Shown piece by piece: positions 1 through 9,039 of a stretch of 64,000 bases of DNA (position 1 is its first letter; the number at the start of each line of letters is the position of its first letter). The stretch comes from Blastopirellula marina. Its GTDB lineage: Bacteria > Planctomycetota > Planctomycetia > Pirellulales > Pirellulaceae. The notes beneath the pieces were generated by a model. The model searched no databases and was not told the DNA's origin. It was given only the letters and a program-made list of their open reading frames with translations. Both the position numbers and the translations under genes were made by a program. The DNA is taken from contig NZ_PUHY01000012.1 in assembly GCF_002967765.1 (NCBI RefSeq), positions 372,001 to 436,000 on the forward strand. Direction: 5' to 3'.

Positions 1-2103
1 GATTGGGCTACTCGGTCGTGGTGTGTGGGCAGCCAACTGCTTCGTGCCAGCTCCGCGGAATCGGCCAGCAATACTACGGTTGCCGGTGTTCAAATCGACA
101 ATCGACGGTTCCAAGCCGACACGCACCAGCGGCTCGATTACATTGACGTACAGCTTATCCTGCCACTGCTGAACCTTGGTATTCAATTGATCGTTTAACT
201 CCGTCTCGGCCCGTCGACGTACGCGGGTTTCGACTTCGGCTTCGGCGGCATACTTCTTTTCTTCCGTTTGCCCACGAGCCACATTCCGTACGAGCGATCC
301 AATCAGGGGAATGCCGTCGAAATCACTTTGTAAGTCATCCACGCTGGTCGTCGTTTCCGCTTTGGCAACAGCCGGAGAGACCCAGAAGCCCTTCGCGTTC
401 ACTACAACCTGCTTCGCGGCATGGTACCTCGATCGTCCTCGATTGAAGATCGTAACCGGGCCGCTGTGGCTGGACGTACGACTGTCGACGGCCCCGAGTA
501 CTTCGAGTTGCACGCGCCACTGCTGATTATCCGGAACCGGGCGAACATGCAGACGAGTCACGCTGCGACTGCGACCACGTACCCGCGCACCCAAGATAAA
601 GTCATCGACCGCCTCATCTTCCGGACTAAGCTCTGGCATGAAGGCCTGCATGAAGTTCTGACTGACCTCAAACCGCGCGTTGGCATTGCGGTAGGTATGA
701 TCGATTAGTTGGCCATATTCGACGATCTCAGGCTGAGCATGATGCTGCAACAAGTTCGCTTCCTGAGCGATCTGCCGGGCATCGACAGCCGATTCTTGGT
801 ACTCGTAACGTTCGATCACCGCGAGTGTTTGCTCGGGATTGAACTCGATTCCGAGCCATGGGCGAAGCGACTCGGCCAAATTCAAGAATGCTGGCTGCGA
901 AAGCAACTCTTTCTGAGCCTCATCGAATTCCGTCCCTTCCAGGCGAGCCAATACCTGACTAGCGACTTCTTGCATCTCTTGGGGCGACGCGTTTGAATCC
1001 ATCGCTTGGTGCAGTTGCTTGAAGCGAAGATAATCGCTCCAACTGAGCAGTTGCCCACCATCTCGCAGAATGGTTTCCGCCGCTTCCAAACGTTGTCGCA
1101 AATCGCCTAAGGTCATAGGCGATGCGTAACGAGGGGCTCCGCTTAGGATGATCGCGTGGGCCTGATTCCATAAATCTAGCCGGCGAATCAACGCGTAATA
1201 CGTTTGTGTGAGATCGGTCCGTTCCCAGCCCAGGCTGAGGTGTTCGACCATTGGCACGGCTTCCGCGGTCACCTCTTCCAACTGCTGCAGATAGGCCGTG
1301 GCTTGGTTGGTACCGATTGTCGAGTTCTTACGAAGTTGCCCAACAAGCGTTTTCACGCTGGCTGCCCACGCCTTCGTCTCTGGATAGGAATCTAAGCGTT
1401 TCAGCATCGCATCCAGCTGCGGTGTCTTCGGCCAGTTGAACGTCGTAGCCTGAGCTGCTTGCGCGGGCGGAACCATCGTCGGTGGTTCGAGCGCTGGCAG
1501 ATTTTGAATCGCACTGGGCGGCTCGTCGGTAACGCGATACAGCTCGCTTTGGTTGCGCGTATCCGGCTTGTACGAAATCAGCGGCATCCGTTCCAGAGCT
1601 GGCAACGTCTTCGAGAGAGGCAGTGGCAGATGAATCGTCGGATCGCGCCAGGGATTCACCTCGACAGGGGGAAGCAATCCAGTATCGCCGGCGTTAAGAA
1701 GCGGAGCCGGCTCCACCTTTTCTTCGATTGGCTCGTCGAGTTCTTCGCTGGGTTGTGCAGGACTAATGACCGGCAGCAGCATATCACGAATGGACTGAAC
1801 TGCTTTGGGAAGGTTTTGATGCAGTCGTCGCAGGTCGGGCATCGCATACCCGGGAGAGGCTTCAGCAGGATCGGCCTGAGCTTGAGGCTCGGCGGAAGTC
1901 GTTCCCTTGAGCTTCTCAAGCGGTAAGAACTGCTTCTGCGCAGCTGGCTCGAGAGGCAGCAACTTCGGTACGCCAGAGTCCTCACGCGGAGTCTCGGGAG
2001 GCGCAGCCGTTATCGATGCCGTTTGCCAGGCAGTAATCACGAATGCCACTACGAACCAAACGCGATATCGCGACTTGGTTTTTGTCCACCTTGTATTCTT
2101 CAC
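1..2103 (-). CDS. Secreted protein of unknown function, C-terminus beyond window
   Basis: A stop-free minus-strand frame of about 700 codons runs from a GTG at 2103 to the window edge, so the stop codon lies outside. The first residues are basic, followed by a hydrophobic run (residues 15-34, ending WQTASITA) that looks like a signal peptide. A proline-rich linker and a long, probably helical, Leu/Gln/Glu-rich body follow. The last visible part carries a Glu/Arg-rich stretch (around VETRVRRRAETE) and a segment reading KLYVNVIEPLVRVGLEP. I do not recognise the family. Another in-frame GTG lies about 13 codons upstream, so the exact start is uncertain. The frame is much longer than any overlapping alternative and has ordinary codon use, which is why I call it the real gene here. 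Confidence 0.75.
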   Translation of the reverse strand, partial: MKNTRWTKTKSRYRVWFVVAFVITAWQTASITAAPPETPREDSGVPKLLPLEPAAQKQFLPLEKLKGTTSAEPQAQADPAEASPGYAMPDLRRLHQNLPKAVQSIRDMLLPVISPAQPSEELDEPIEEKVEPAPLLNAGDTGLLPPVEVNPWRDPTIHLPLPLSKTLPALERMPLISYKPDTRNQSELYRVTDEPPSAIQNLPALEPPTMVPPAQAAQATTFNWPKTPQLDAMLKRLDSYPETKAWAASVKTLVGQLRKNSTIGTNQATAYLQQLEEVTAEAVPMVEHLSLGWERTDLTQTYYALIRRLDLWNQAHAIILSGAPRYASPMTLGDLRQRLEAAETILRDGGQLLSWSDYLRFKQLHQAMDSNASPQEMQEVASQVLARLEGTEFDEAQKELLSQPAFLNLAESLRPWLGIEFNPEQTLAVIERYEYQESAVDARQIAQEANLLQHHAQPEIVEYGQLIDHTYRNANARFEVSQNFMQAFMPELSPEDEAVDDFILGARVRGRSRSVTRLHVRPVPDNQQWRVQLEVLGAVDSRTSSHSGPVTIFNRGRSRYHAAKQVVVNAKGFWVSPAVAKAETTTSVDDLQSDFDGIPLIGSLVRNVARGQTEEKKYAAEAEVETRVRRRAETELNDQLNTKVQQWQDKLYVNVIEPLVRVGLEPSIVDLNTGNRSIAGRFRGAGTKQLAAHTPRPSSPI

Positions 2104-2242
2104 GCTCAAGAAGTGCCCGGGGAAAGTCGATCGCACCCTGAAACCGTAATAAGCCGTCTCTTCCCTACATCGGTTACGATCGGGGCAAAACTAAACTCGG
2201 AGTTTCAAGATCGCGCTGCTAGCAAGGTGGATGCTTAGCAAG

Positions 2243-2887
2243 CTACTCTTTTTCGCCGACTCGATAGATCCCCACATGGGCTGGCGAATAGACGCGAACG
2301 TCCCAGTTTTCCGCGTCTGGCAGATTGGCGCCATCAAACTGGCTGTCGAATTCGACGATCAGCACGCTGTCAGCTGGCGCCTTCTCGATCAGCGTGCGAA
2401 TCTGCTTGTCCATCTCTTCAGCCCGCGACACGAAGAACTCGTAAGGGGGGCAAATGAAGACAACCCAAGGTGTCTGCGGCAGCTTAGGAAGTTCGTTCTT
2501 TACCCAGATAAACGAATTGTGGGCATAGATCGTGACCTGATCGACGAGTTCGAGTGCTTCGGCGTTGGCCCGAATCAGCTTTGAGGTGGGAACATGCCGC
2601 TCGATCAGGTGAGCTCCGGTTGCCCCGCGGCTAATCGCCTCTAACCCGAGTGCTCCGGTACCGGCAAATAGGTCGATGGCCAGCTTCTCTTTGATGGAAG
2701 GTCCAATCAAATTGAAAACTGCTTCTCGTACCCGTTCTTTCATGGGACGCGTACGGACGTCGCCAGAATATTCGATCCGCTTGTTCTTCAATTGCCCGCC
2801 AATAATCCGCATCGGGGCATCGACCACCGGTTGTTGGGGTGGGTTACCACGGTTCGGTTTACGTTTGGACGAAGGGCGTTTGGCCAT
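2243..2887 (-). CDS. rsmD: 16S rRNA (guanine(966)-N2)-methyltransferase RsmD
   Basis: This is a SAM-dependent methyltransferase that modifies G966 of 16S rRNA in the small subunit. The family hallmark MRIIGGQLKNKRIEY comes after a basic N-terminal tail of about 25 residues. It is followed by the TRPMKERVREAVFN segment, the SAM-binding loop DLFAGTGALGLEAISRGA, and the catalytic motif IV as CPPYEF, where most members have DPPY. Length (214 residues) is close to the usual 190-210 plus the tail. I start at the ATG at 2887 (MAKRPSSKRK). A TTG start at 2926 is also in frame but has no better ribosome site. It is a single gene, upstream of and divergent from the small membrane protein gene at 2979. 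Confidence 0.9.
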   Translation of the reverse strand: MAKRPSSKRKPNRGNPPQQPVVDAPMRIIGGQLKNKRIEYSGDVRTRPMKERVREAVFNLIGPSIKEKLAIDLFAGTGALGLEAISRGATGAHLIERHVPTSKLIRANAEALELVDQVTIYAHNSFIWVKNELPKLPQTPWVVFICPPYEFFVSRAEEMDKQIRTLIEKAPADSVLIVEFDSQFDGANLPDAENWDVRVYSPAHVGIYRVGEKE

Positions 2888-2978
2888 TGAAGGACTACAT
2901 TTGAGGGAAAGACGCAGAATGAACAAGCGTTTATAGTACCATGCATGCCCCTAACTCGAACCCCCTAACGCTGCGACC

Positions 2979-3194
2979 ATGAACGAAGAGAAACGAATTG
3001 CCATCGACCGCTGGCGAAAACGCCAAATCTATTGCGTGGCGACCGGGAACATCGCGGCGATCGTCTTTTTGATCGGCGTAGCGACGAACTGGCTTCCTTT
3101 GGTGGGCATTGGGGCAGGGGTGTTTGTGATCTGCCTGGCAGGAATTCTCGGGGCAGGGGTCATCACCGCGCGGATCGCCCGCTCGTCCACCTGA
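2979..3194 (+). CDS. Small two-helix membrane protein
   Basis: A 71-residue protein starting at ATG 2979. A charged head (MNEEKRIAIDRWRKRQ) precedes two hydrophobic segments, about residues 18-37 and 40-62, separated by a short NWLPLVG turn, so a helical hairpin in the inner membrane is expected. The basic end ARIARSST follows the positive-inside pattern. It lies between divergent rsmD and the lipoprotein gene at 3276, 81 bp downstream, and may be cotranscribed with the latter. Family not recognised. The clear membrane topology and clean spacing argue for a real gene. Confidence 0.6.
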   Translation: MNEEKRIAIDRWRKRQIYCVATGNIAAIVFLIGVATNWLPLVGIGAGVFVICLAGILGAGVITARIARSST

Positions 3195-3275
3195 TCGCTT
3201 GCAAGTAAGTCGAAAACGGGAGATGATGAGTCGATCCCTGTCTATTTTCTCAATCCCCATTTAGGCGATTGTTCT

Positions 3276-3848
3276 ATGTTGCGTCTTGCTCTTCTTTTTT
3301 CGTTGACCATTTTCTTAGCTGGCTGCACTCAACCGATCGAGCCGTTGGACAAACCCGACACGGCAAGCAGTTCCCCAGCTGCGGAAACGACCGACTCTCC
3401 CAACCGCGATTCGGAACCCATGGCCGACGCTCCGATGGAAGAAAGCCCAGCGGAACAGCCGGCGCCGGAACCAACCCCAGAACCGAAGCCCAAGAAGGGG
3501 GTCATCCATCAAACGACCGACCAGGTGGTCGACGCCAAAGAGTGGCTGAAAAAGCAAGGAATCGAAGGGAAGGATGGCGACATTGAAGGAGTCGATCCTT
3601 TCAGTCGCGCCGCTTCGAGCTATTTCACCTTGGCGGCTCAGGCGAGCACACTTGGTTTGCAATCGGCCGTAAAGAACTATCGCGCTTTGAACGATCGCTA
3701 TCCGACCTACGAAGAGTTCATGCAAATGATGCGGGAGAATCGAATCGAGTTCGCCAAGCTGCGATGGTATGAAATCTACGGCTACAACGAAGACACTGGC
3801 AAGATATTGGTGCTGGTCGATTCCGTTGCCAAAGAGGAAGGCCCATAA
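3276..3848 (+). CDS. Lipoprotein with proline/glutamate-rich linker
   Basis: A 190-residue predicted lipoprotein. The signal peptide MLRLALLFSLTIFLAGC ends in the lipobox LAGC, with the lipidated cysteine at residue 17. A low-complexity Pro/Glu/Ala/Ser linker spans about residues 20-75. The C-terminal 110 residues look folded: VIHQTTDQVVDAKEWL, then SAVKNYRALNDRYPTYEEF and RWYEIYGYNEDTGKILVLVD. The NYRALNDRYPTYEEFM part resembles conserved planctomycete secreted proteins, but I cannot name a family. A strong hairpin terminator follows at 3877. Confidence 0.8.
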   Translation: MLRLALLFSLTIFLAGCTQPIEPLDKPDTASSSPAAETTDSPNRDSEPMADAPMEESPAEQPAPEPTPEPKPKKGVIHQTTDQVVDAKEWLKKQGIEGKDGDIEGVDPFSRAASSYFTLAAQASTLGLQSAVKNYRALNDRYPTYEEFMQMMRENRIEFAKLRWYEIYGYNEDTGKILVLVDSVAKEEGP

Positions 3849-3876
3849 CGTACCGAGCCACAGCTTCTTACGAAGT

Positions 3877-3920
3877 GCCCATCACACAGATCGGATGTGA
3901 TGGGCTAAGCTTTAATTTTT
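3877..3920 (+). terminator. Intrinsic terminator after the lipoprotein gene
   Basis: A perfect 10-bp stem, GCCCATCACA (3877-3886) with TGTGATGGGC (3896-3905), is followed by a T-rich tail at 3911-3920. It lies 28 bp after the stop codon and isolates the lipoprotein gene from the Tad-like genes. Confidence 0.8.
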
Positions 3921-4122
3921 CTCGGCCGCGCCCCACTTCTCTTAAAAGTGGAAAAAATCTTCCCGCGCCGCTGGATCTGTGACCTAGGCTTTCGTTAGTA
4001 ACCAATCCGTTCTCTCTTATACGTCGCGATAGGTCGACGCATCGGAATTCGGAAGGGTTATTACGGAACCTAATCTAACCGACTTATCCGCGGAACCTCC
4101 GCACGAAGGAAGAGGACTCGCC

Positions 4123-4632
4123 ATGTGGCGGCAGCGTCGCAATTCGCGTTTGGTATCTTCACCCCGATCGCATAAATCATGGGGCAAGCGAACCGGCGCG
4201 ACGATTGTCGAAACTGCAATCGTGATGCCGGTTTTTTTCATGTTTGTGTTCGCGATCATCGAATTTGGCCATGCCATCATGATCAACAACGTGATGAAAA
4301 ATGCCTGCCGCACCGCTGCTCGCTGGGGATCCGCAACTGGGGCAACCACGGCCGAAGTCGAACAATACGCCAGAGATCGAATGGGGGGCGCGGTGGACAC
4401 CACGCTCGTCAATTTGCAGATCAAAGATGCCAGTCAATTCGACACGGGAGGCGATCCGCCGACCACGTTGGATGACTTTAATAATATGCCCGATATCGAA
4501 TTAGAAGATGCCGAACCACGACAACTTTTCATGGTACGGGCTTCCATTCGGTATGGGGACGCTTCCTTGATACCACAACCTTGGTTAGGAAATGTCCTGC
4601 TCAGCGGCGAGACCTTCACACGCCATGAATAG
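4123..4632 (+). CDS. TadE-like pilus assembly protein (first copy)
   Basis: A 169-residue protein with the TadE-like N-terminus: a basic head, then GATIVETAIVMPVFFMFVFA and IIEFGHAIM, with the typical Glu at position 5 of the hydrophobic segment. A single N-terminal membrane anchor covers about residues 27-52, followed by an extracytoplasmic domain. TadE/TadF proteins are minor pseudopilins of tight-adherence (Flp) pili. The first of three related genes in a row (4123, 4688, 5261), probably one transcript. None of the motor, secretin or prepilin peptidase genes of a full Tad system lies nearby. Start at ATG 4123, preceded by GGAAGAGGA. Confidence 0.85.
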   Translation: MWRQRRNSRLVSSPRSHKSWGKRTGATIVETAIVMPVFFMFVFAIIEFGHAIMINNVMKNACRTAARWGSATGATTAEVEQYARDRMGGAVDTTLVNLQIKDASQFDTGGDPPTTLDDFNNMPDIELEDAEPRQLFMVRASIRYGDASLIPQPWLGNVLLSGETFTRHE

Positions 4633-4687
4633 GCACCTCACGCGGTAAACGCGTTTTTATAAAGTTCCTGAAACGAAACGTAGTGCC

Positions 4688-5170
4688 ATGTACTTCTTTC
4701 AACGAAGACGCTCTGACGAGAAACGCCGCGGGACGGCGACGGTGGAATTCGCCGTGATCGCCCCGGTGTTCTTAACGCTGATTCTGGGAATGCTGGAAGC
4801 GAGCCGCCTGTTCAACACCTATGGACAACTCGCTCAAGTAGCCCGCGATGGAGGTCGCTTGGGCGCGATGGACCGTTCCGATTGGGTCACCAACGGAATT
4901 CGCTCGAACGACAAAATCATCTCGGACATTCGCAACAGCTTGACAGCCGCTGGATATGATCCAGAAAAGCTGGAAATCGCTATCGAACCCGCGGGGCAAC
5001 CCGGGGAATCTTTTGACTTGGACGATCCTGTAAACGATCTCGACCTATTTCAGGTACGTATCTCGGTACCGTTTTCCGAGGTAGCGGCTATGCCCGTACC
5101 TAGCGACTTGGACTATTCACTGTCCAGTACGGTAACCTTCCGTAACACCAAGTCGACGATCGTACAGTAA
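4688..5170 (+). CDS. TadE-like pilus assembly protein (second copy)
   Basis: A 160-residue paralogue of the gene just upstream. The N-terminus reads RRGTATVEFAVIAPVFLTLI followed by LGMLEASRLFN, again with the Glu of the pseudopilin-like segment, then GQLAQVARDGGRLGAM, which matches the GRAAARWG-like part of the first copy. One membrane helix and an extracytoplasmic C-terminal domain of about 110 residues. It lies 55 bp after the first TadE-like gene and 90 bp before the TadG-like gene. Confidence 0.85.
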   Translation: MYFFQRRRSDEKRRGTATVEFAVIAPVFLTLILGMLEASRLFNTYGQLAQVARDGGRLGAMDRSDWVTNGIRSNDKIISDIRNSLTAAGYDPEKLEIAIEPAGQPGESFDLDDPVNDLDLFQVRISVPFSEVAAMPVPSDLDYSLSSTVTFRNTKSTIVQ

Positions 5171-5260
5171 CTCTTCTTTTCGCTGTCCAAGATCCGCACT
5201 TCCCACGATTTGGCAATTCCCGGGATTGCCTTGAATTCCCCGGGAGAGAGAGAGCACATC

Positions 5261-7138
5261 ATGTTTGGCAAGTCACACACTCCGAAAGGGCAACGGCACA
5301 ACCGCCGCGGTGTTTTCATCGTCCTCGCATCGATCATCATGATCGTATTGTTTGCGTTTCTTTCTTTGGGGCTCGACACCGGTTTGATCTCCTTGGAACA
5401 AACACGTCTGCAAAACGCTGTCGACTCCGCTGCGCTGGCCGCCTCACAGGAAATCACATCCTCGGTGCATGCCGCCGGTACCGACGGGGCCGATCCGAAC
5501 TCGATCGCCGTCGAACAAGCCAAAGCGATGGCCGTGGACGTGGCCCAGCGCAACGGTGTCTACATCGATCCCGCCAAAGACATCATCTTCGGTAAGCGAA
5601 CCTACAACGAGGGCACCGGCGAATGGGACATCGCTTGGAATGCAGAGCCTTACAACGTGGTGAAAGTGGTCGCTCGACGTGATCAGCCTGACATGTCTCT
5701 CCGCGACAGTAAACTCCCGTTGGCATTTGGTTGGGCCGTTGGCAAACCAACGATCGACCTGCGATCGGAAGCGATCGCGTTCGTCGAAGCTCGTGACATG
5801 GTGGTCGTGCTCGACTTCTCCGGTTCGATGAACGACGACAGTAAATACAGCGCGATCAGCCGCCTGGGGCAAGGACCGATCGAAGACAACATGACCGACA
5901 TCATCAATGCGATGAACCCGAATCTTGGTGATTTGACGTTCGAGCAAGACTATCTGCGAATCGTGGGTAAACCGCCGACACGCGGATACGAACCTCAAAT
6001 CGTGGTGACGTTCAAAGACCGAGAAGTCTATATCGAGTCTTCAAAAGATCTCTCGAACGTGGTGCTCGAGTTCGATAACGGCTACCACTACAAGTTCGAT
6101 GGACTATCGGGTCGCACTGGTACCTTCCGCGGCGTTGGAGGCTACAACGGTCGCAAGATTGTCGGTTGCTGGGTCAAATCTGGTAGCAATGCCAGTGGAG
6201 ATGGCCCTGGCTACGGCGAACGATTCCGCGACACGAACTCCGCAGTGAAAGCGGCCTTTGGTCTGGATAACATTCCTTATCCCTATCAGCGTGGAAGCTG
6301 GGACGAGTTCATCAACTATTGCCGCGACAACATCGATCCTAATACGGGTAATCGCCATAAGTTCGGCAAGCTGAACTACTGCGACTACCTTCTGAACCGA
6401 CGTTATCATGGTTACGAAACCGAGGACTTCTGGAAGGCGCCGCATTACCCATTCCATGCCGTCAAGGAAGGCTTCTCGCTTTTCCTGGGCTTCCTGGAAG
6501 ATCTCGACTTCGGCGATGAAGTGGGCATTGTGTCGTACGATGAAGCTTCACGTGTCGAACACACGCTAAGCGATGGCGGCACCTACGCCAGTTTGAACGG
6601 CGATTGGATATCGGATGACTACACAACGTTAAATACGATCCAGCGACATAAACAAGCGGCCCATTATGGCACATATACCGCGATGGGATTTGGTGTGAAC
6701 GAGGCAGACGACCTGCTGAAGACACATTCGCGTCACGGAGCCCGACCGACCATCGTGTTGATGACCGATGGTAACGCTAACCGTTATCCGAGTGGCTGGA
6801 ACCTTCCAGCTGATTGGAACTGGAATGAGTTGACCGACTACGACGGTGACGGCCAAGCCGACTACGTCACGTACGATCGCTCGAAGCAGTACGCAATTTG
6901 GGAAGCGGTGGAAGCCCACAAACGAGGCTGCACCATCCACACAATGAGCGTGGGTGCAAGTGCTGATCGCCAGGTGATGACAGCGATTGCCAATGCCTGC
7001 GGCGGGATTCACATCGCCGTGCCAGGTGGTGCCACAATCGCCGAACTGCAATCTCAGATGCTGGAAGCCTTCCGGCAAATTGCCGCCAAGGTTCCACCAC
7101 CGCAATTGGTTTATGAGCTGAGCCAAGCCACGGAGTAA
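5261..7138 (+). CDS. TadG-like protein with von Willebrand factor A domain
   Basis: A 625-residue membrane-anchored protein. The N-terminal segment RRGVFIVLASIIMIVLFAFL and the following QTRLQNAVDSAALAASQE are typical of Flp pilus-assembly TadG proteins. A VWA domain starts near residue 180 with the MIDAS motif VVVLDFSGSMNDDS (DxSxS); VLMTDGNANRYPSG supplies a later metal-site loop. About 130 residues with repeated aromatic and Gly residues are inserted before the rest of the VWA fold (KEGFSLFLGFLEDLDFGDEV onward). Start chosen at ATG 5261, preceded by GGGAGAGAGAG; an in-frame TTG at 5210 lacks such a site. Two adjacent hairpins follow the gene. Confidence 0.85.
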   Translation: MFGKSHTPKGQRHNRRGVFIVLASIIMIVLFAFLSLGLDTGLISLEQTRLQNAVDSAALAASQEITSSVHAAGTDGADPNSIAVEQAKAMAVDVAQRNGVYIDPAKDIIFGKRTYNEGTGEWDIAWNAEPYNVVKVVARRDQPDMSLRDSKLPLAFGWAVGKPTIDLRSEAIAFVEARDMVVVLDFSGSMNDDSKYSAISRLGQGPIEDNMTDIINAMNPNLGDLTFEQDYLRIVGKPPTRGYEPQIVVTFKDREVYIESSKDLSNVVLEFDNGYHYKFDGLSGRTGTFRGVGGYNGRKIVGCWVKSGSNASGDGPGYGERFRDTNSAVKAAFGLDNIPYPYQRGSWDEFINYCRDNIDPNTGNRHKFGKLNYCDYLLNRRYHGYETEDFWKAPHYPFHAVKEGFSLFLGFLEDLDFGDEVGIVSYDEASRVEHTLSDGGTYASLNGDWISDDYTTLNTIQRHKQAAHYGTYTAMGFGVNEADDLLKTHSRHGARPTIVLMTDGNANRYPSGWNLPADWNWNELTDYDGDGQADYVTYDRSKQYAIWEAVEAHKRGCTIHTMSVGASADRQVMTAIANACGGIHIAVPGGATIAELQSQMLEAFRQIAAKVPPPQLVYELSQATE

Positions 7139-7151
7139 TTCATTCGACTCG

Positions 7152-7259
7152 GATCGATCCTGCCTAGATGAGGGGGCGGGATCGATCTGTTTCGGAAGTC
7201 ACTGCGACGTGTCCTGCAAGGTGGTTGTCGTGATGGTTCGCCTCGCGACAACCACCTTG
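7152..7259 (+). terminator. Two consecutive stem-loops after tadG
   Basis: First stem: GATCGATCCTGCC (7152-7164) with GGCGGGATCGATC (7175-7187). Second stem: AAGGTGGTTGTCG (7218-7230) with CGACAACCACCTT (7246-7258), a perfect 13-bp match. Only short T runs follow. The double arrangement suggests transcription termination or transcript stabilisation. Confidence 0.6.
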
Positions 7260-7372
7260 TGTTATTTCTTGCCAACCGCTTGGCGCGTTATCATCTAGGA
7301 AGTGAGTCGTCATGCCTAAGCGGGCATTACGGTACGACATCTTTTGTGGACGAAACGCGAGAAGTAACTTCC

Positions 7373-7858
7373 ATGTCCTCATCCGACGACGCGACACCCA
7401 TTCGCCATAGCGAGGCTTTCCCTGTTCGGCCGCCTGTCAGCTGGGTAATCTTCCCCCATTGGCCGGAAGATGGCGATCACTGGATTCATCCCGATGATCG
7501 ATCCAAGGCCGAAGGCTTGATCCCGAGTGACTTCATTTTTCGGCGAGAGTTGACCGACGACGACTGGTATATGCTTAGCTACGGGGACGTCCACATGAAG
7601 ACACGTCCCGTGATGGTCGACGAAGTTCCCGAGCCGAAATTCAAGATGGGTGAGATCGTCGAGTTAGCCCATCAGTTTGAAGTCGACAAGATTGCGATCG
7701 GGACGATCTATGCGATTCGCTATAGCGAGTATCACCGCGAACCGCAGTACTATCTGATCCGTGGAGAATTGAAGAGCCAGAATGCCTACTTGGCGAAAGA
7801 CCTTCGGCCGTACGAACCACCGAAGGAATTTCATGCCATGCACGAGTTTGAACCCTAG
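7373..7858 (+). CDS. Conserved hypothetical protein
   Basis: A 161-residue soluble protein with no signal peptide or membrane helix. Recognisable stretches are WVIFPHWPEDGDHWIHPDDR near the N-terminus, then EGLIPSDFIFRRELTDDDWY and a C-terminal part with FKMGEIVELAH and IYAIRYSEYHREPQYYLIRG, which has the alternating pattern of a small beta-barrel. I do not recognise the family. The ATG at 7373 is chosen because the protein-like sequence begins there; the in-frame extension upstream to 7259 covers the hairpin region and looks non-coding. It converges with the nuclease/phosphatase gene. Confidence 0.7.
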   Translation: MSSSDDATPIRHSEAFPVRPPVSWVIFPHWPEDGDHWIHPDDRSKAEGLIPSDFIFRRELTDDDWYMLSYGDVHMKTRPVMVDEVPEPKFKMGEIVELAHQFEVDKIAIGTIYAIRYSEYHREPQYYLIRGELKSQNAYLAKDLRPYEPPKEFHAMHEFEP

Positions 7859-7898
7859 TCGTCCGGCCGCTGTTTGCGAACGCCACGCGACGGTCAAA

Positions 7899-8843
7899 CT
7901 AGCGAGCGGTTGCTCCTGGTGCCGAGGCCAAAGGACCATTGGTGAACTCTCGATTGGCGAAGGTTGCCCAGACCGGTAGATGGTCGGAAACTTCGAGAGC
8001 TTGCTCTTCGGTCAGCTTAAACGCCGCCATCAAGTCGAGCACGCCAGCTTGGCCGCTGAATTCAACCGTATGGGCCTGATCAAAGACGATGTTATCGTAG
8101 CTTTCCGTCTTCCGCGTATTGGTTGGCGTCCCTTGCACCGTGGGATAAATGCCAGGGATCTTCCCCAGCAAACCGAGCTTGGTGTAGTCGACGTTCAAGT
8201 CGCCGAGCAGAATGACATCGTCTTCGGCCGGGTTCGCCTGACGAACGACTTCATACACCTCAGCTAGGGCGTCGAGCTCTTCATCGGTTTCATCCGGGTC
8301 GGTATGAATGTTAATGAGCGTGAACGAAAATGGCTGCCCATTCGCAACCCGCGTTCGAAACGAAGCAACATACGGTTCGCGATGCAGCAAATCGTTCGGA
8401 TCGTTGATGGTGAAGTCGGTCTGCGGAATGAAGTCGATCGTTTCTGTGTTGTACAGAAACACGTACTGCTCTTTGCTGACCGAACGTCCCAGGCGTGGTC
8501 CAACCAGGGAGGCCCACTTGGATCCGTCGGCATTGATCATGTCGAGCCAACGCGGAATCACATCTTGTTCCTTGCTGCGCAGCTCCTGAACGGCGACCAC
8601 ATCGAACGTCTTCACCACTTGGGTCAACGTCTTCATCACCTCAGGCTTGTCCAACTTTGATTGACCAAAGACTTGGATATTGAAGCTGGCAATGCGAATC
8701 GAATCGCCAGCCGGCAAGGCAGCGGTCGGTGATGTCAGGGCGCCTTTGTCTGGCAATTGCTCCAACATCTGTTCGACGTTGCAACCGGTAGCAGCAAATA
8801 GACCTGCCAGAAAAGCCAAACACGACAGTATAAGTGCGCGCAC
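7899..8843 (-). CDS. Lipoprotein of the endonuclease/exonuclease/phosphatase family
   Basis: A 314-residue metal-dependent phosphoesterase of the EEP fold, probably anchored to a membrane. Motifs in order: IRIASFNIQVFGQSK (first metal site), VVAVQELRSKEQDV (catalytic Glu), VILLGDLNVDY (Asp and Asn of the active site) and LEVSDHLPVWATF (final Asp-His). The N-terminus gives a lipoprotein signal ending FAATGC. The start is best read as GTG 8843, six bases after an ideal AAGGAGG; this motif lies inside the frame if ATG 8861 is used. The substrate (nucleic acid, phospholipid or inositol phosphate) cannot be told from sequence. Confidence 0.85.
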   Translation of the reverse strand: MRALILSCLAFLAGLFAATGCNVEQMLEQLPDKGALTSPTAALPAGDSIRIASFNIQVFGQSKLDKPEVMKTLTQVVKTFDVVAVQELRSKEQDVIPRWLDMINADGSKWASLVGPRLGRSVSKEQYVFLYNTETIDFIPQTDFTINDPNDLLHREPYVASFRTRVANGQPFSFTLINIHTDPDETDEELDALAEVYEVVRQANPAEDDVILLGDLNVDYTKLGLLGKIPGIYPTVQGTPTNTRKTESYDNIVFDQAHTVEFSGQAGVLDLMAAFKLTEEQALEVSDHLPVWATFANREFTNGPLASAPGATAR

Positions 8844-9039
8844 GAGAAGCCTCCTTGCCATGTGCGGACGAGATTCGCAGGGGCAACTTGGCTCTCCTTA
8901 GCCAAACACCCTAAACAAGCGGGGCAACCTTAGCGAAAGCAGTACGATGCTACTAGAGGAATCGCTACGAAGATTCTGCAAAAGCGAAGTTACGGCAGGA
9001 ATTCCGATGCCAGCCTTTCGCCAGTATGGCTAGCGGAAC

